Below are positions 54,019 to 63,665 of a DNA stretch of 64,000 nucleotides, in pieces; position 1 is the stretch's first letter; each line of letters begins with the position of its first letter. The stretch spans positions 310,001 through 374,000 of the forward strand of contig NZ_MDJZ01000016.1 in NCBI RefSeq assembly GCF_002151125.1. The letters run 5' to 3'. A program made the translations under genes and the position numbers. The DNA comes from Clavibacter michiganensis (GTDB lineage Bacteria; Actinomycetota; Actinomycetes; Actinomycetales; Microbacteriaceae). The notes under the pieces were generated by a model, which was given only the letters and a program-made list of their open reading frames with translations, was not told the origin of the DNA and ran no database searches.

Positions 54019-54981
54019 ATGCCCGAGACCCCCCGACCCGACGAGACGTACAGCTACCTCGGCCCGTCCGGCACCTTCACGGAGGCCGCGCTCACGCAGG
54101 TCGAGGCCGCTCGCGGGCGCACCTGGCGCGCGGTGAACAACGCGTCCGAGGCGCTCGCCGACGTGGTGTCCGGCACGTCGGTCGCGGCCATGATCGCCAT
54201 CGAGAACTCGGTCGAGGGCGGGGTGACGGCCACGCAGGACGCGCTCGCGAACATCCCCGGCCTCCGGATCCTCAGCGAGCACCTCGTGCCCGTCTCCTTC
54301 GACCTCGTCGTGCGACCCGGCACGGCGCTCGCCGACGTGCGCACGGTCGCCGCGCATCCCGTCGCCTACGGCCAGTGCCGTCGCTTCCTCGAGCGCGAGC
54401 TGCCGACCCACGGGCACGTGCCCGCGACGTCGAACGTCGCCGCGGCCATGTCGCTCCTGGACGGCGGGACCGCGGACGCGGCCATCGCGCCGCCGCGGAT
54501 CACGGAGAGCCAGCCGCTCGAGGCCGTCGCCCGCGGCATCGGCGACAACCCGAACGCCGTCACGCGCTTCGTGCTCGTCGGCCGCGCCACCACGCTGCCC
54601 GCGCGCACCGGCGCGGACAAGACGAGCCTCATCGTCGAGCTGCCCGACGACCGGGCCGGATCCCTGCTCGACATGCTCGAGCAGTTCGCCACCCGCGGGG
54701 TGAACCTCACCCTCATCCAGTCGCGGCCCATCGGCGACGAGCTCGGCCGCTACCGCTTCGTCATCGACGCGGAGGGCCACGTGCACGACGAGCGCGTGGC
54801 CGACGCCCTGCTCGGGATCCGCCGCTTCAGCCCGCGCGTCACCTTCCTCGGCTCGTACCCGCGGGCCGACGGGGCGCGGAGCACCTACCGCGAGCGGTAC
54901 GAGGACGACGTGTTCCTCGAGGCGCGCGACTGGCTGCGCGGCATCGTCTCGGCCGAGCCCGGCGCGGGCGCGGACGCCTGA
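54019..54981 (+). CDS. pheA: Prephenate dehydratase with ACT domain
   Basis: 320 residues. Makes phenylpyruvate in phenylalanine synthesis. Catalytic domain: YSYLGPSGTFTEAAL near 11, IAIENSVEGGVTATQDAL, and AVTRFVLVGR for the Thr-Arg-Phe motif. ACT domain (~200-280) with DDRAGSLLDMLEQFATRGVNLTLIQSRPIGDELGRYRFVIDAEGHV, carrying the ESRP-like motif (QSRP) for Phe feedback. Its stop abuts the stop of the opposite permease gene in TGATCA (54979-54984). Confidence 0.96.
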   Translation: MPETPRPDETYSYLGPSGTFTEAALTQVEAARGRTWRAVNNASEALADVVSGTSVAAMIAIENSVEGGVTATQDALANIPGLRILSEHLVPVSFDLVVRPGTALADVRTVAAHPVAYGQCRRFLERELPTHGHVPATSNVAAAMSLLDGGTADAAIAPPRITESQPLEAVARGIGDNPNAVTRFVLVGRATTLPARTGADKTSLIVELPDDRAGSLLDMLEQFATRGVNLTLIQSRPIGDELGRYRFVIDAEGHVHDERVADALLGIRRFSPRVTFLGSYPRADGARSTYRERYEDDVFLEARDWLRGIVSAEPGAGADA

Positions 54982-56346
54982 TCACGCCCGGTCGCGGTCC
55001 ACGTCCTTCGAGCGCGCGCCGGTGGCCCGGCTGATCAGGTGCAGCACGACGCCGACGGCCACGAGGATCGCGCCGAACAGCCACACCTGACCGCTCTGCT
55101 GGGTGAGCAGCAGCACGCAGGAGAGCGTCCCGAGCACGGGGACCGCGGTCCAGACGCGGAAGTGCGCGTGCTCCACGCGGTCCTTCCGCAGCACCAGCAC
55201 GGCGACGTTCGTGCTGATGAAGACGAACAGCAGCAGGAGCACCACGGTCTCGGCGAGCGTGCCCACGTCGCCGACCGAGGTCAGCGCGACGGCGACCAGG
55301 GTGGTGACGACGATGGCGACCCACGGCGTCCGCCGGTTCGGCAGGACCCTCCCGAGCACGCCGGGCAGGAGGCCCTGGTCGGCCATGCCGAAGGTCACGC
55401 GGCTCGCCATGATCATGGTGAGCAGCGCGCCGTTCGCCACGGCCACGAGCGCGATGAGGCTGAAGACCCACCCCGGGATGCCCACGCCGGTCGCCTGCAC
55501 CACCGCGAGCAGCGGGCCGGTCGACTCCGCGAGCTCGTCGGGGGAGAGGGCGGCGGAGCTCGCGAGCGCCACCAGCACGTAGACGACTCCCGCGGTGGCG
55601 AGCGATCCGAACAGCGCCTTCGGGTAGACGCGGCTCGGATCCCGCACCTCCTCGGCCACGTTCGCGCTCGTCTCGAACCCGACGAACGAGTAGTAGGCGA
55701 CGATCGCGGCCGACAGCGTCGCGAGCGCCGCGTCCGACCCCTCCGGGAACTCGGTCACGCGCGACACGTCGCCGCCCCCGCCGCCGAGCATCACGGCCAC
55801 GACGACGATCACGATCACGAGGCCGCTCAGCTCGATCACGGTCATCACGACGTTGCCGCGCATGCTCTCCGTGATCCCGCGCGCGTTGAGCGCCGCGACC
55901 AGGAGCAGGAAGACGATGGCGGCGGGGATCCGCGGCACGTCCATCACGGGGGCCAGCAGGGTCGAGAGGTACTCGCCGGCGAACGCGAGCGACAGGCCGG
56001 CGGCGCTGACGACCCCGGCCGCGAGCATCGAGAAGCCCACCAGGAACGACACGATCGGGAGCCGGAAGGCGCGCTCGGCGAAGATCGCGGCGCCGCCCGC
56101 CTTCGGGTACTTGGTCACGAGCTCGGCGTAGGAGCCCGCGGTGAGCAGCGCGAGCAGCAGCGCGACCACCAGCGGCACCCAGAGCGCGCCGCCCACGTCC
56201 TCGGCGAGCGTGCCCATGAGCGCGTAGATCCCGGCGCCGAGCACGTCGCCGAGGATGAAGAGGAACAGCAGCGGGCCGGTGATCGCCTGCTTCAGCTTCG
56301 ATCCGCCGGCGGGTGCGCCCGCGTCGGCCTCGGTCGTGGTCGCCAT
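54982..56346 (-). CDS. APC-superfamily amino acid permease
   Basis: 454 residues, twelve spans. GPLLFLFILGDVLGAGIYALMG is the family's first helix, with GAAIFAERAFR and YYSFVGFETSANVAEEVRDPSRVYPKALFGSL. AGGGGAGAGGAA precedes the ATG. Likely amino acid or polyamine uptake; the substrate cannot be chosen. Divergent from serS, with 143 bases between. Confidence 0.92.
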   Translation of the reverse strand: MATTTEADAGAPAGGSKLKQAITGPLLFLFILGDVLGAGIYALMGTLAEDVGGALWVPLVVALLLALLTAGSYAELVTKYPKAGGAAIFAERAFRLPIVSFLVGFSMLAAGVVSAAGLSLAFAGEYLSTLLAPVMDVPRIPAAIVFLLLVAALNARGITESMRGNVVMTVIELSGLVIVIVVVAVMLGGGGGDVSRVTEFPEGSDAALATLSAAIVAYYSFVGFETSANVAEEVRDPSRVYPKALFGSLATAGVVYVLVALASSAALSPDELAESTGPLLAVVQATGVGIPGWVFSLIALVAVANGALLTMIMASRVTFGMADQGLLPGVLGRVLPNRRTPWVAIVVTTLVAVALTSVGDVGTLAETVVLLLLFVFISTNVAVLVLRKDRVEHAHFRVWTAVPVLGTLSCVLLLTQQSGQVWLFGAILVAVGVVLHLISRATGARSKDVDRDRA

Positions 56347-56477
56347 GTCCGTTCCTCTCCCCTCGGTCGCCGGGTCGGGTGCCCGGCGGGCGCGCTCGTG
56401 CGTCCCCTCCCGACCCTGGCCCGGTCGCGCGTCGGCGTCCGGGGGCTTGACGCCCGGCCGCCTCCGACCCGCTTCGT

Positions 56478-56483
56478 TAGAGT
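56478..56483 (+). promoter_or_regulatory. -10 box TAGAGT of serS
   Basis: Six bases before GTG 56490. Confidence 0.55.
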
Positions 56484-56489
56484 GACGGG

Positions 56490-57770
56490 GTGATCGATCC
56501 GCAGACCCTCCGCGACCATCCCGACCTCGTCATCGCCTCGCAGGAGCTGCGGGGTGCGTCCGTGGAGGTGGTCGACCAGGCGGTCGCCGCCGACTCCGAG
56601 CGCCGCCGGGCGATCACCGAGTTCGAGGGCCTGCGCGCCGAGCAGAACGCGCACGGCAAGCTCGTCGCGAAGGCGGACAAGGCCGACAAGCCGCGCCTCA
56701 TCGCCGAGGTGCAGGAGCTGAAGGCCCGCGTCACCGCCGCGCAGGAGCGCGCGCAGGAGGCCGAGGCCGCGCTCGACGAGGCCATGCGCCGGATCCCGAA
56801 CATCGTCGTCGACGGCGTCCCCGCGGGCGGCGAGGACGACTGGGCGCTCATCCGCGAGGTCGGCGAGAAGCCGACGTTCGACTTCGAGCCCCGCGACCAC
56901 CTCGAGATCGGCGAGATCCTCGACGCCATCGACATGGGCCGCGGCGCCAAGGTGTCCGGCGCCCGCTTCCACTTCCTCAAGGGGATCGGCGCGCAGCTCG
57001 AGATCGCGCTCATGAACTTCGGCCTGGCCCGTGCGCTCGAGGCCGGCCTCGTGCCGCTCATCACGCCCACGCTCGTGAAGCCCGAGATCATGGCCGGCAC
57101 CGGCTTCCTCGGGGCCCACGCCGACGAGGTCTACCGCCTCGACGACGACGACCTCTACCTCACGGGCACGAGCGAGGTGGCGCTCGCCGGGTACCACGCC
57201 GACGAGATCCTCGACCTGGCCGACGGCCCCGTCCGCTACGCCGGCTGGTCCACCTGCTATCGCAAGGAGGCGGGCTCCTACGGCAAGGACACCCGCGGCA
57301 TCATCCGCGTGCACCAGTTCCAGAAGCTCGAGATGTTCTCCTACGTCGACCCCGCCGACGCGGAGGCCGAGCACGAGCGCCTCCTCGCCATGCAGGAGCG
57401 CATGATGCAGGACCTCGGCCTCTCCTACCGCGTCATCGACACGGCGGCGGGCGACCTCGGATCCAGCGCCGCCCGCAAGTACGACGTCGAGGCGTGGATC
57501 CCCACCCAGGACGCCTACCGCGAGCTCACCTCCACCTCGAACTGCACGACGTTCCAGGCCCGCCGCCTCGGCACGCGCTTCCGCGGCGAGGACGGCCGCA
57601 CCTCGCCCGTCGCGACGCTCAACGGCACGCTCGCCACCACGCGGTGGATCGTCGCCATCCTCGAGACCCACCAGCAGGAGGACGGCTCGGTGCGCGTGCC
57701 CGAGGCGCTGCGCCCCTACCTCGGCGGCCTCGAGACGCTGACGCCCGCCACGGCGAAGGCCGCCCGATGA
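56490..57770 (+). CDS. serS: Seryl-tRNA synthetase
   Basis: 426 residues, GTG start. N-terminal coiled-coil arm (~25-105) that binds tRNA-Ser. Class II motifs: motif 1 around [16 protein letters not shown], motif 2 [34 protein letters not shown], Ser-binding [11 protein letters not shown], motif 3 [16 protein letters not shown]. Complete. Overlaps the HAD gene as ATGA. Two tRNA-Ser genes lie 2-4 kb downstream. Confidence 0.97.
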   Translation: MIDPQTLRDHPDLVIASQELRGASVEVVDQAVAADSERRRAITEFEGLRAEQNAHGKLVAKADKADKPRLIAEVQELKARVTAAQERAQEAEAALDEAMRRIPNIVVDGVPAGGEDDWALIREVGEKPTFDFEPRDHLEIGEILDAIDMGRGAKVSGARFHFLKGIGAQLEIALMNFGLARALEAGLVPLITPTLVKPEIMAGTGFLGAHADEVYRLDDDDLYLTGTSEVALAGYHADEILDLADGPVRYAGWSTCYRKEAGSYGKDTRGIIRVHQFQKLEMFSYVDPADAEAEHERLLAMQERMMQDLGLSYRVIDTAAGDLGSSAARKYDVEAWIPTQDAYRELTSTSNCTTFQARRLGTRFRGEDGRTSPVATLNGTLATTRWIVAILETHQQEDGSVRVPEALRPYLGGLETLTPATAKAAR

Positions 57771-58588
57771 CCCCGCGCGTGACCGACGCCGACCGCCTCC
57801 TCATCGCCCTCGACATCGACGGCACCCTCCTCGGCGAGGACGGCTCGCTCGACGAGTCCGTCATCCGCGAGGTGCGGCGGATGGAGGAGATCGGCCACCT
57901 GGTCATGCCCTCCACCGGCCGCTCGGTGGCCGACACCCTGCCGATCGTCGACCGCCTGGGCATCCACCCGCGGTACATGGTGTGCTCGAACGGCGCCATC
58001 GTCCTCGAGCGCGACGCGGACGCCCCCACCGGGTACAGCCGCCGCTTCGTCGAGACCTTCGACCCGGCCGACGTGCTGCAGAGGATCCGCCCGCACCTCG
58101 CGAGCGGCCGCTACGCCGTCGAGGACGAGGAGGGCGTGTACCTCTGCTCCGGTGGCGACTTCCCCGCGGGCGTGCTCGAGGCCAACGGCCGCCACGTCGA
58201 GTTCGAGGAGCTCCTGCACGTGCCCGCGACGCGCGTCGTCGTCATCTCGCCCGGCCACGACCTGGAGGACTTCCAGGACGTCGTCGAGCGCATGGGCCTG
58301 CACCGCGTGAGCTACTCCATCGGCTGGACGGCCTGGCTCGACATCGCGCCCGACGGCGTGAACAAGGCCACCGCGATGGAGCGCGTGCGCGAGCTGCACG
58401 GGATCCCCCGCACGCGCGTCATCGCCATGGGCGACGGCCGCAACGACATCGAGATGCTGGAGTGGGCCGGCGAGCACGGCCGCGGCATCGCGATGGGCCA
58501 GGCGCCCGCCGAGGTCATCGCGGTCGCCAGCGAGGTCACGGGTCCCATCACCGAGAACGGCGCGGCCGCGGTCCTCGCCCGCCTCTGA
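57767..58588 (+). CDS. Cof-type HAD-IIB phosphatase
   Basis: 273 residues. ATG overlaps the serS stop. Motif [19 protein letters not shown], motif II PSTGRSV, motif [15 protein letters not shown] and [17 protein letters not shown]. Removes phosphate from sugar phosphates, FMN or similar. Co-translated with seryl-tRNA synthetase; functional link unclear. Confidence 0.93.
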   Translation: MTPRVTDADRLLIALDIDGTLLGEDGSLDESVIREVRRMEEIGHLVMPSTGRSVADTLPIVDRLGIHPRYMVCSNGAIVLERDADAPTGYSRRFVETFDPADVLQRIRPHLASGRYAVEDEEGVYLCSGGDFPAGVLEANGRHVEFEELLHVPATRVVVISPGHDLEDFQDVVERMGLHRVSYSIGWTAWLDIAPDGVNKATAMERVRELHGIPRTRVIAMGDGRNDIEMLEWAGEHGRGIAMGQAPAEVIAVASEVTGPITENGAAAVLARL

Positions 58589-58607
58589 CGCGCGCGAGGA
58601 TGGAGGC

Positions 58608-59672
58608 ATGACCCGTACCGGCCCCTCCGCGATCACCGCCCGCTACGCCGTCGTCGACGGCGACCGCTCCCTCGCCTTCCACGAGGAGGAGGTGGGGGAG
58701 CCCGCGCCCGACCAGGTCGTCGTCCGGATCCGCTACACCGGCGTGTGCGCCACCGACACCCACGCGTGGGCCGCGGCCGGCTTCGTCCCCGCCGCCGTGT
58801 TCGGGCACGAGTGGACCGGCACGGTCGTCCGCGCGGGCGCCGACGTGACCTCGGTCGCCGAGGGCGACCGCGTGGTCGCCGGCGTGGGCCCCGCCTGCGG
58901 CACCTGCGCCATGTGCCGCGCCGGCCACGGCGACACCTGCGACACGGCCTTCGCGGAGGCCAACGGGATCTCCGACGGCGCGCCCGCCCACGGCGCCTTC
59001 GCCACGCACGTCAGGGTCTCGGCGCGCCGCGTCGTGCGTGCCCTCGACGGCCTCACGGACGAGCAGCTCGGCCTCGTCGAGCCGACCGCCGTGACCTTCC
59101 ACGCCGTCCGGCGCGCGGGCCAGGGCCTGGGCGACGTCGTCGTCGTGCAGGGCGCCGGGCCGATCGGGCTCCTCACCGCGCAGCACGCGCGCCACGCGGG
59201 CGCGGGCGTCGTCGTGGTCGTCGAGCCGTCCGACGCGCGCCGCCGGGCCGCGACGGAGCTCGGCTTCGCCGAGGTCCACGAGCCCGGGCAGGGGTTCCGC
59301 GACCGGCTCCTCGAGCTGACCGACGGCCTCGGCGCCGACGTGCTCTACGAGTGCACGGGCGCCGCCGCCCTTCTCCAGCCGAGCGCCGAGCTGGTCAGGC
59401 GCGGCGGCACGCTCGCGCTCCTCGGCTACCCGATGGCCGCGTCCGAGGTGTCGTACGGCGACTGGCAGAGCCGCGAGCTCACGGTCGTCGGATCCCTCGC
59501 GTACACGCACGGCGACTTCCTCGGCGCGATGCGCGCCCTCGCCGACGGCTCCGTCGACGTGGTGCCGCTCGTGACGGGGATCCTCTCCCTCGACGAGCTG
59601 CCGGCCCTCCTCGCCGAGCTCGACGGGGGCAGCACGCGGCACGCCAAGGCCCTCATCGAGCCCGGTCGCTGA
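58608..59672 (+). CDS. Zinc-binding MDR alcohol/sugar dehydrogenase
   Basis: 354 residues. ATG six bases after GAGGAT (58596-58601). Catalytic zinc: TGVCATDTHAW with Cys, and GHEWTG with His-Glu. Structural zinc: CGTCAMCRAGHGDTC, three or four Cys. NAD motif VVQGAGPIGLLTAQHA. Similar to threonine/sorbitol dehydrogenases. Substrate unknown. Confidence 0.92.
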   Translation: MTRTGPSAITARYAVVDGDRSLAFHEEEVGEPAPDQVVVRIRYTGVCATDTHAWAAAGFVPAAVFGHEWTGTVVRAGADVTSVAEGDRVVAGVGPACGTCAMCRAGHGDTCDTAFAEANGISDGAPAHGAFATHVRVSARRVVRALDGLTDEQLGLVEPTAVTFHAVRRAGQGLGDVVVVQGAGPIGLLTAQHARHAGAGVVVVVEPSDARRRAATELGFAEVHEPGQGFRDRLLELTDGLGADVLYECTGAAALLQPSAELVRRGGTLALLGYPMAASEVSYGDWQSRELTVVGSLAYTHGDFLGAMRALADGSVDVVPLVTGILSLDELPALLAELDGGSTRHAKALIEPGR

Positions 59673-59868
59673 CACCGCGGGCTGCCCGCCTCTGACGCGC
59701 GGCGGCGACCGATTCCCCACCTGGGGAGAGTTCAGCCCGCTCTGATCCCCCGCGTGCGAGAGTGGCGCCTCCCGCGCGGTCACCCGGCCGCACCACCGCG
59801 GGCCGACCGGCCACCGGTAGGATCCTGATCGATCGCACGTCGCCCGCCACGCGGGAGCGCGCGCATCG

Positions 59869-59953
59869 GGAGGGCTGTCCGAGCGGCCGATGGAGCCAGT
59901 CTTGAAAACTGGTGGGCAGAGATGTCTCGTGGGTTCGAATCCCACGCCCTCCG
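59869..59953 (+). tRNA. tRNA-Ser (UGA)
   Basis: Acceptor GGAGGGC/GCCCTCC, discriminator G. Anticodon stem CCAGT/ACTGG with loop CTTGAAA, anticodon TGA at 59903-59905. Long variable arm typical of Ser, T-loop TTCGAAT. CCA is not encoded. TAGGAT at 59818-59823 may be its -10. Confidence 0.97.
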
Positions 59954-59969
59954 CCCGGAGAGGATCCGC

Positions 59970-61232
59970 ATGAGCGACGCGCCCCTGCGCCCCCGAGGAG
60001 CCGCGAAGGTCCCCGTCATCGCCCGCCACGGTCGGCTGCGCAAGGCGACGGCGACCCGGGCCCTGCTGAAGGGCACCGCGATGGCGCTCGCCGTGCTGGC
60101 GGTCAGCGGCTTCTCCGTCGTCACCATCGCCGCGTGGGACCTCAACAGGTCCGTCCAGGCGAACACCGTCGACATCAGCGACGGCACCGAGCAGACCACG
60201 GTCGGAGTCGGCGCGCTCGACGGCGGCTTCAACGTGCTGCTCGCCGGATCCGACACCCGCCAGGGGCAGGGTGACGGCTACGGCAAGACCGACGGCGCGC
60301 TCAACGACGTGAACATGGTGCTGCACGTCTCGGCCGACCACTCGCAGGCCACCGTCGTCAGCCTGCCGCGCGACATGGTCGTGCCCATCCCCGCCTGCGA
60401 GCGCAGCGACGGATCCGGCACCGCACCGGCCATGTCCGCGGCGCCGCTCAACTCGGCGCTCTCCGACGGCGGCCTGCCGTGCGTCGCGAAGACCGTGGCG
60501 CAGTTCACCGGCCTCGACATCCCGTACGCCGCGCTCATCGAGTTCAACGGCGTCATCGAGATGTCCAACGCCGTGGGCGGCGTGCCCGTGTGCCTCGCGA
60601 GCCCGCTCAAGGACAAGCGCACCGACCTCGACCTCCCGGCCGGCGAGAACACGCTGCAGGGCAAGGAGGCGCTCCAGTTCCTCCGCACGCGCCACGCGGT
60701 CGGCGACGGCAGCGACCTGGCCCGCATCAGCAACCAGCAGGTGTTCCTGTCGGCGCTCGTGCGCACCATGAAGCAGTCGAGCACGCTCTCGGATCCCACG
60801 CGCGTCTACGGCCTCGCGAAGGCCGCGGTCGACAACATGCAGCGCTCCACGTCGCTCGACTACCAGACCATGGCCTCCATGGCGCTGGCGCTGAAGGACA
60901 TCCCGCTCGACCAGGTGCGGTTCCTGCAGTACCCCGGCACGACGGCGGGCACCGGCGTCTACGCCGGCAAGGTCCAGCCGCTGAAGGCCGACGGCGACCA
61001 GCTCATGCAGCTGCTGAAGGCCGACGCCCCGTTCGAGGTCAAGGCGGGCAACACGGGTCTCGGCGCGGTGGCGGAGCAGCCGGCTGCGCCGACCCCGGCC
61101 CCGTCGGCATCGCCCAGCGCCCCCGCGGCGGACGGCGGATCCCAGCCGGCGCCCTCGGCGCCCACGGTGCTTCCCGAGGCGATCACGGGCACGGACGCGG
61201 GCACGGTCACGTGCTCGAAGGCGTTCGGGTGA
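59970..61232 (+). CDS. LytR-CpsA-Psr (LCP) family cell-envelope protein
   Basis: 420 residues from ATG 59970, with GGAGAGG upstream; an in-frame ATG at 59922 lies inside the tRNA. One membrane span near 33-55 (ALLKGTAMALAVLAVSGFSVV). LCP domain ~80-330: NVLLAGSDTR, ADHSQATVVSLPRDMVVPIP, PLNSAL and LQFLRTRHAVGDGSDLARISNQQVF. These Arg/Asp residues bind polyprenyl-phosphate substrates. It attaches teichoic-type polymers, arabinogalactan or capsule to peptidoglycan. The C-terminus is a Pro/Ala/Ser-rich tail. It sits between two tRNA-Ser genes. Confidence 0.93.
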   Translation: MSDAPLRPRGAAKVPVIARHGRLRKATATRALLKGTAMALAVLAVSGFSVVTIAAWDLNRSVQANTVDISDGTEQTTVGVGALDGGFNVLLAGSDTRQGQGDGYGKTDGALNDVNMVLHVSADHSQATVVSLPRDMVVPIPACERSDGSGTAPAMSAAPLNSALSDGGLPCVAKTVAQFTGLDIPYAALIEFNGVIEMSNAVGGVPVCLASPLKDKRTDLDLPAGENTLQGKEALQFLRTRHAVGDGSDLARISNQQVFLSALVRTMKQSSTLSDPTRVYGLAKAAVDNMQRSTSLDYQTMASMALALKDIPLDQVRFLQYPGTTAGTGVYAGKVQPLKADGDQLMQLLKADAPFEVKAGNTGLGAVAEQPAAPTPAPSASPSAPAADGGSQPAPSAPTVLPEAITGTDAGTVTCSKAFG

Positions 61233-61612
61233 TGCGCGGCACCGGATCCCGATGAGGGCGACGGGACCCCGCCGCACACCCTATGCAGCGGGGACCCGTC
61301 TATCTCGTTCAGCTTTCGACCCGAATCCTCCGCCGGACGAGAATCTCGTGTTCTCGCCCACGGGGGGCTCGCGACGTCGTCGCGTGCGTGAGGGTGAGCG
61401 GCGCCGGTTCGGGGGATCCGGGGCCGCGGCCACGTGGGCGAGCGGGACATCTCTGGGCTGACACAGCGACACGCGCGGGGTAAGCCGGTCGGGTCCGGCA
61501 CACGCGTCGACACCGACACTACGTGTCCGTCGAATGGGGGACAACCGCGCCGCACCCCCCGTTCGGGCGCGTACCCCGGTGGGCGGGGATGTGAGCATGC
61601 CGCCGCGTCCGG
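61233..61612. other. Gene-free region between the LCP gene and tRNA-Ser
   Basis: No gene or known RNA recognised. It is AT-richer around 61300-61360. The last part leads into the tRNA promoter. Confidence 0.4.
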
Positions 61613-61618
61613 TACAGT
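61613..61618 (+). promoter_or_regulatory. -10 box TACAGT of the second tRNA-Ser
   Basis: Lies 14 bases before the mature 5' end; no clear -35. Confidence 0.45.
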
Positions 61619-61632
61619 GGACGGGAACGTCT

Positions 61633-61724
61633 GGAGACGTCGCATAGTTCGGCCTAGTGCACCACCCTGCTAAGGTGGAGTACCCGTATGGGTACCGTGG
61701 GTTCAAATCCCACCGTCTCCGCCA
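61633..61724 (+). tRNA. tRNA-Ser (GCU), CCA encoded
   Basis: Acceptor GGAGACG/CGTCTCC, discriminator G, CCA at 61722-61724. Anticodon stem CCACC/GGTGG with loop CTGCTAA, anticodon GCT at 61669-61671. Long variable arm (GAGTACCCGTATGGGTACC region) and T-loop TTCAAAT. Confidence 0.97.
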
Positions 61725-61803
61725 TCTCCTCCCGGTCCGTCACCGGTCCCCGCGCTCGCCGGCCATGGCCCAGGTGGGCGTCCCGGACCGATACGCTCCT
61801 CGG

Positions 61804-62349
61804 ATGGATCGCCAGATGCTCGACCAGCTGTCGACGGGCCGTTCTCGGCGCGACGTGCAGGCCATCCGCGACACGCTCTCCGCGCTGTCGCCCGGGGGCG
61901 TGGTGAGCGTCGTCATCCGCTCGCCGCGCTACGGGCTGTACGCCGTAGACGGCGCGGTGCGGACGGGCGCGAACGGCCAGCTGTCGGTCGCGGACACCTC
62001 GCTCAGCGCCGCGGGCGAGATCCAGGGCCTCGCTCCGAGGGCCGCGGACGAGGGAGCGACCCCGACGGAGCTGCCCTCCTCGGTGGCGGGCCTCGCCCAT
62101 GGCGTCGCGGTGCGCGTGACGTTCGACGAGCCCGCCTACGGCCCGTTCCACGTCACGGGTCCGCTCACCGCGGGCGACGACGCGTTCCTGCTGGTCGGCA
62201 ACTGGATCGTCGTCGACGGCGACCGGTTCGCCCCGCGGGTCGTCGGCGTCGAGGTCGCCGACGATCTCGAGGTCCATCCCGCCAACGTCCCTCCGAAGCG
62301 GCCGTCGGCCGAGGACCCGGGCGCGCCGGTGCCCGGGCTCGCCGCCTAG
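61804..62349 (+). CDS. Hypothetical protein of Microbacteriaceae type
   Basis: 181 residues. ATG 61804 is six bases after TACGCT (61792-61797); a longer frame would start inside the tRNA. N-terminus MDRQMLDQLSTGRSRRDVQAI. Central beta-rich part with VVSVVIRSPRYGLYAVDGAV and PAYGPFHVTGPLTAGDDAFLLVG, ending in a Pro-rich tail. No recognised domain, no signal or span. Function unknown. Confidence 0.65.
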   Translation: MDRQMLDQLSTGRSRRDVQAIRDTLSALSPGGVVSVVIRSPRYGLYAVDGAVRTGANGQLSVADTSLSAAGEIQGLAPRAADEGATPTELPSSVAGLAHGVAVRVTFDEPAYGPFHVTGPLTAGDDAFLLVGNWIVVDGDRFAPRVVGVEVADDLEVHPANVPPKRPSAEDPGAPVPGLAA

Positions 62350-62413
62350 CTCCGCGAGGGCCGCGAGGGCCGGGGCGTCGTCGCCGGGCTCGACCCGGCC
62401 TAGCATCACCCCC

Positions 62414-63490
62414 ATGAGCGACACGTTTCCCGACGCGCCACGGCCGCCGGATCCCGACCACGGCTCGGGCACCACGCTCGGCCTCATCGCGCGCGAGGCG
62501 AACGTGTCGATCGGCACGGTCAGCAAGGTCCTCAACGGCCGCAAGGGCATCTCGCCCGCCACCCGCGCGCGCGTCGAGGAGCTGATGGAGCTCCACGGCT
62601 ACAGCCGTCGCGGGGCCGAGCGGCCGCACGGCGCGCTGCTGGAGATCGTGCTCGAGGTCGTCGACACGGGCTTCTCCGTCGACCTGCTGCGCGGGGTGTC
62701 GGCCGTCGCGCGCGAGCACGCGCTGAGCGTCATCGTCACGGAGCACGGGCGCGACACCGCGCTCGACGGCGACTGGATGGCGGGCGTCATGCAGCGCCGG
62801 CCCATGGGCCTCGTCCTCGTCTTCTCCGACCTCGCGCCCGCGCAGAAGCGGCAGCTGCGCAGCCGCGGCATCCCGTTCGTGGTGGTGGATCCCGCGGGGT
62901 CGCCCGCCGCGGACGTGCCCGCCGTCGGATCCACCAACTGGGAGGGCGGCCACGCCGCGGGGGAGCACCTGCTGGGGCTCGGGCACACCCGCATCGGCGC
63001 GATCAGCGGCCCGCCGCACCGCCTCTACTCGCGCGCCCGCATGTCCGGGTTCCGCAGCGCGCTCGAGGCGGCGGGACCCGCGGTCTCGCTCGTCGAGGTC
63101 GAGGGCGACTTCGGCCGCACCGCCGGGTACCGCGCGGGCGGCGAGCTGCTCGACGCCGCCGAGCGCCCGACCGCGATCTTCGCCGGCAACGACGAGCAGG
63201 CGCTCGGGCTGTACGAGGCGGCGCGCGAGCGGGGGATCCGCATCCCCGACGACCTGTCCGTGCTCGGCTACGACGACCTCCCCTTCGCCCGCATCGTCTC
63301 GCCCGCGCTGAGCACGGTGCGCCAGCCGGTGCGCGAGATGGCGGAGGCGGCGGCGCGCATGGTGCTCAGGATCCGCGAGGGGCGCAGCGACGAGCCCACG
63401 CGCCTCGACCTCGCGACGGCGCTCGTGGTGCGCGCCAGCACCGCGCCGCCCGCCGACGCGGCGACGGGCACCGTGTCGTCGGCCGAGTGA
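62414..63490 (+). CDS. LacI/GalR-family transcriptional regulator
   Basis: 358 residues. ATG seven bases after TAGCAT (62401-62406). HTH with hinge: GLIAREANVSIGTVSKVLNG, then RVEELMELHGYSRRG. Periplasmic-binding-like effector domain ~62-345 (VGSTNWEGGHAAGEHLLGLGHTRIGAISGP, IFAGNDEQALGLYEAA, LSVLGYDDLPFARIVSPALSTVRQP). A perfect GAAACGTTTC operator overlaps its stop, and a 9/10 match lies just after its own start, so it likely controls itself and the downstream ThuA gene. A sugar effector is expected. Confidence 0.94.
   Translation: MSDTFPDAPRPPDPDHGSGTTLGLIAREANVSIGTVSKVLNGRKGISPATRARVEELMELHGYSRRGAERPHGALLEIVLEVVDTGFSVDLLRGVSAVAREHALSVIVTEHGRDTALDGDWMAGVMQRRPMGLVLVFSDLAPAQKRQLRSRGIPFVVVDPAGSPAADVPAVGSTNWEGGHAAGEHLLGLGHTRIGAISGPPHRLYSRARMSGFRSALEAAGPAVSLVEVEGDFGRTAGYRAGGELLDAAERPTAIFAGNDEQALGLYEAARERGIRIPDDLSVLGYDDLPFARIVSPALSTVRQPVREMAEAAARMVLRIREGRSDEPTRLDLATALVVRASTAPPADAATGTVSSAE
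62420..62429 (+). promoter_or_regulatory. LacI autoregulatory half-operator (9/10 match)
   Basis: GACACGTTTC, six bases after the regulator's ATG; one mismatch to the palindrome at 63489. Confidence 0.4.
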
Positions 63491-63498
63491 AACGTTTC
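63489..63498. promoter_or_regulatory. LacI-type operator GAAACGTTTC
   Basis: Perfect 10-base palindrome with the central CG step typical of LacI-family sites. It overlaps the lacI stop and lies 18 bases upstream of the next promoter's -35. Confidence 0.7.
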
Positions 63499-63516
63499 GG
63501 ATCGCGCGCACCCTGC

Positions 63517-63546
63517 TTGCCCCGGCCGACCGGCGGTGCGTAGCGT
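63517..63546 (+). promoter_or_regulatory. Promoter TTGCCC - 18 - TAGCGT for the thuA unit
   Basis: One of the few clear -35/-10 pairs in the window. It gives a leader of about 45 bases to GTG 63597. Confidence 0.55.
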
Positions 63547-63596
63547 TCGACGCGTGCCCGGCGGTCGTCCGGGCGCTCCCGACGAAGGAGTCGCAC

Positions 63597-63665
63597 GTGA
63601 CGCAGATCCCCCGCACGCCCGCCCGCCCGCACCGCGGTCGCCCGACCGGGACGGCGCTCGCGTGA
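63597..63665 (+). CDS. Candidate 22-residue leader peptide before thuA
   Basis: GTG with GAAGGAG six bases upstream, reading MTQIPRTPARPHRGRPTGTA-LA. Its TGA overlaps the GTG of thuA (GTGA). Good ribosome site but no coding evidence beyond that. Confidence 0.4.
   Translation: MTQIPRTPARPHRGRPTGTALA

Noticed and set aside
61281-61706. 141-codon minus-strand frame over tRNA-Ser(GCU)
   Set aside because: Runs through the tRNA and has no motif or ribosome site.
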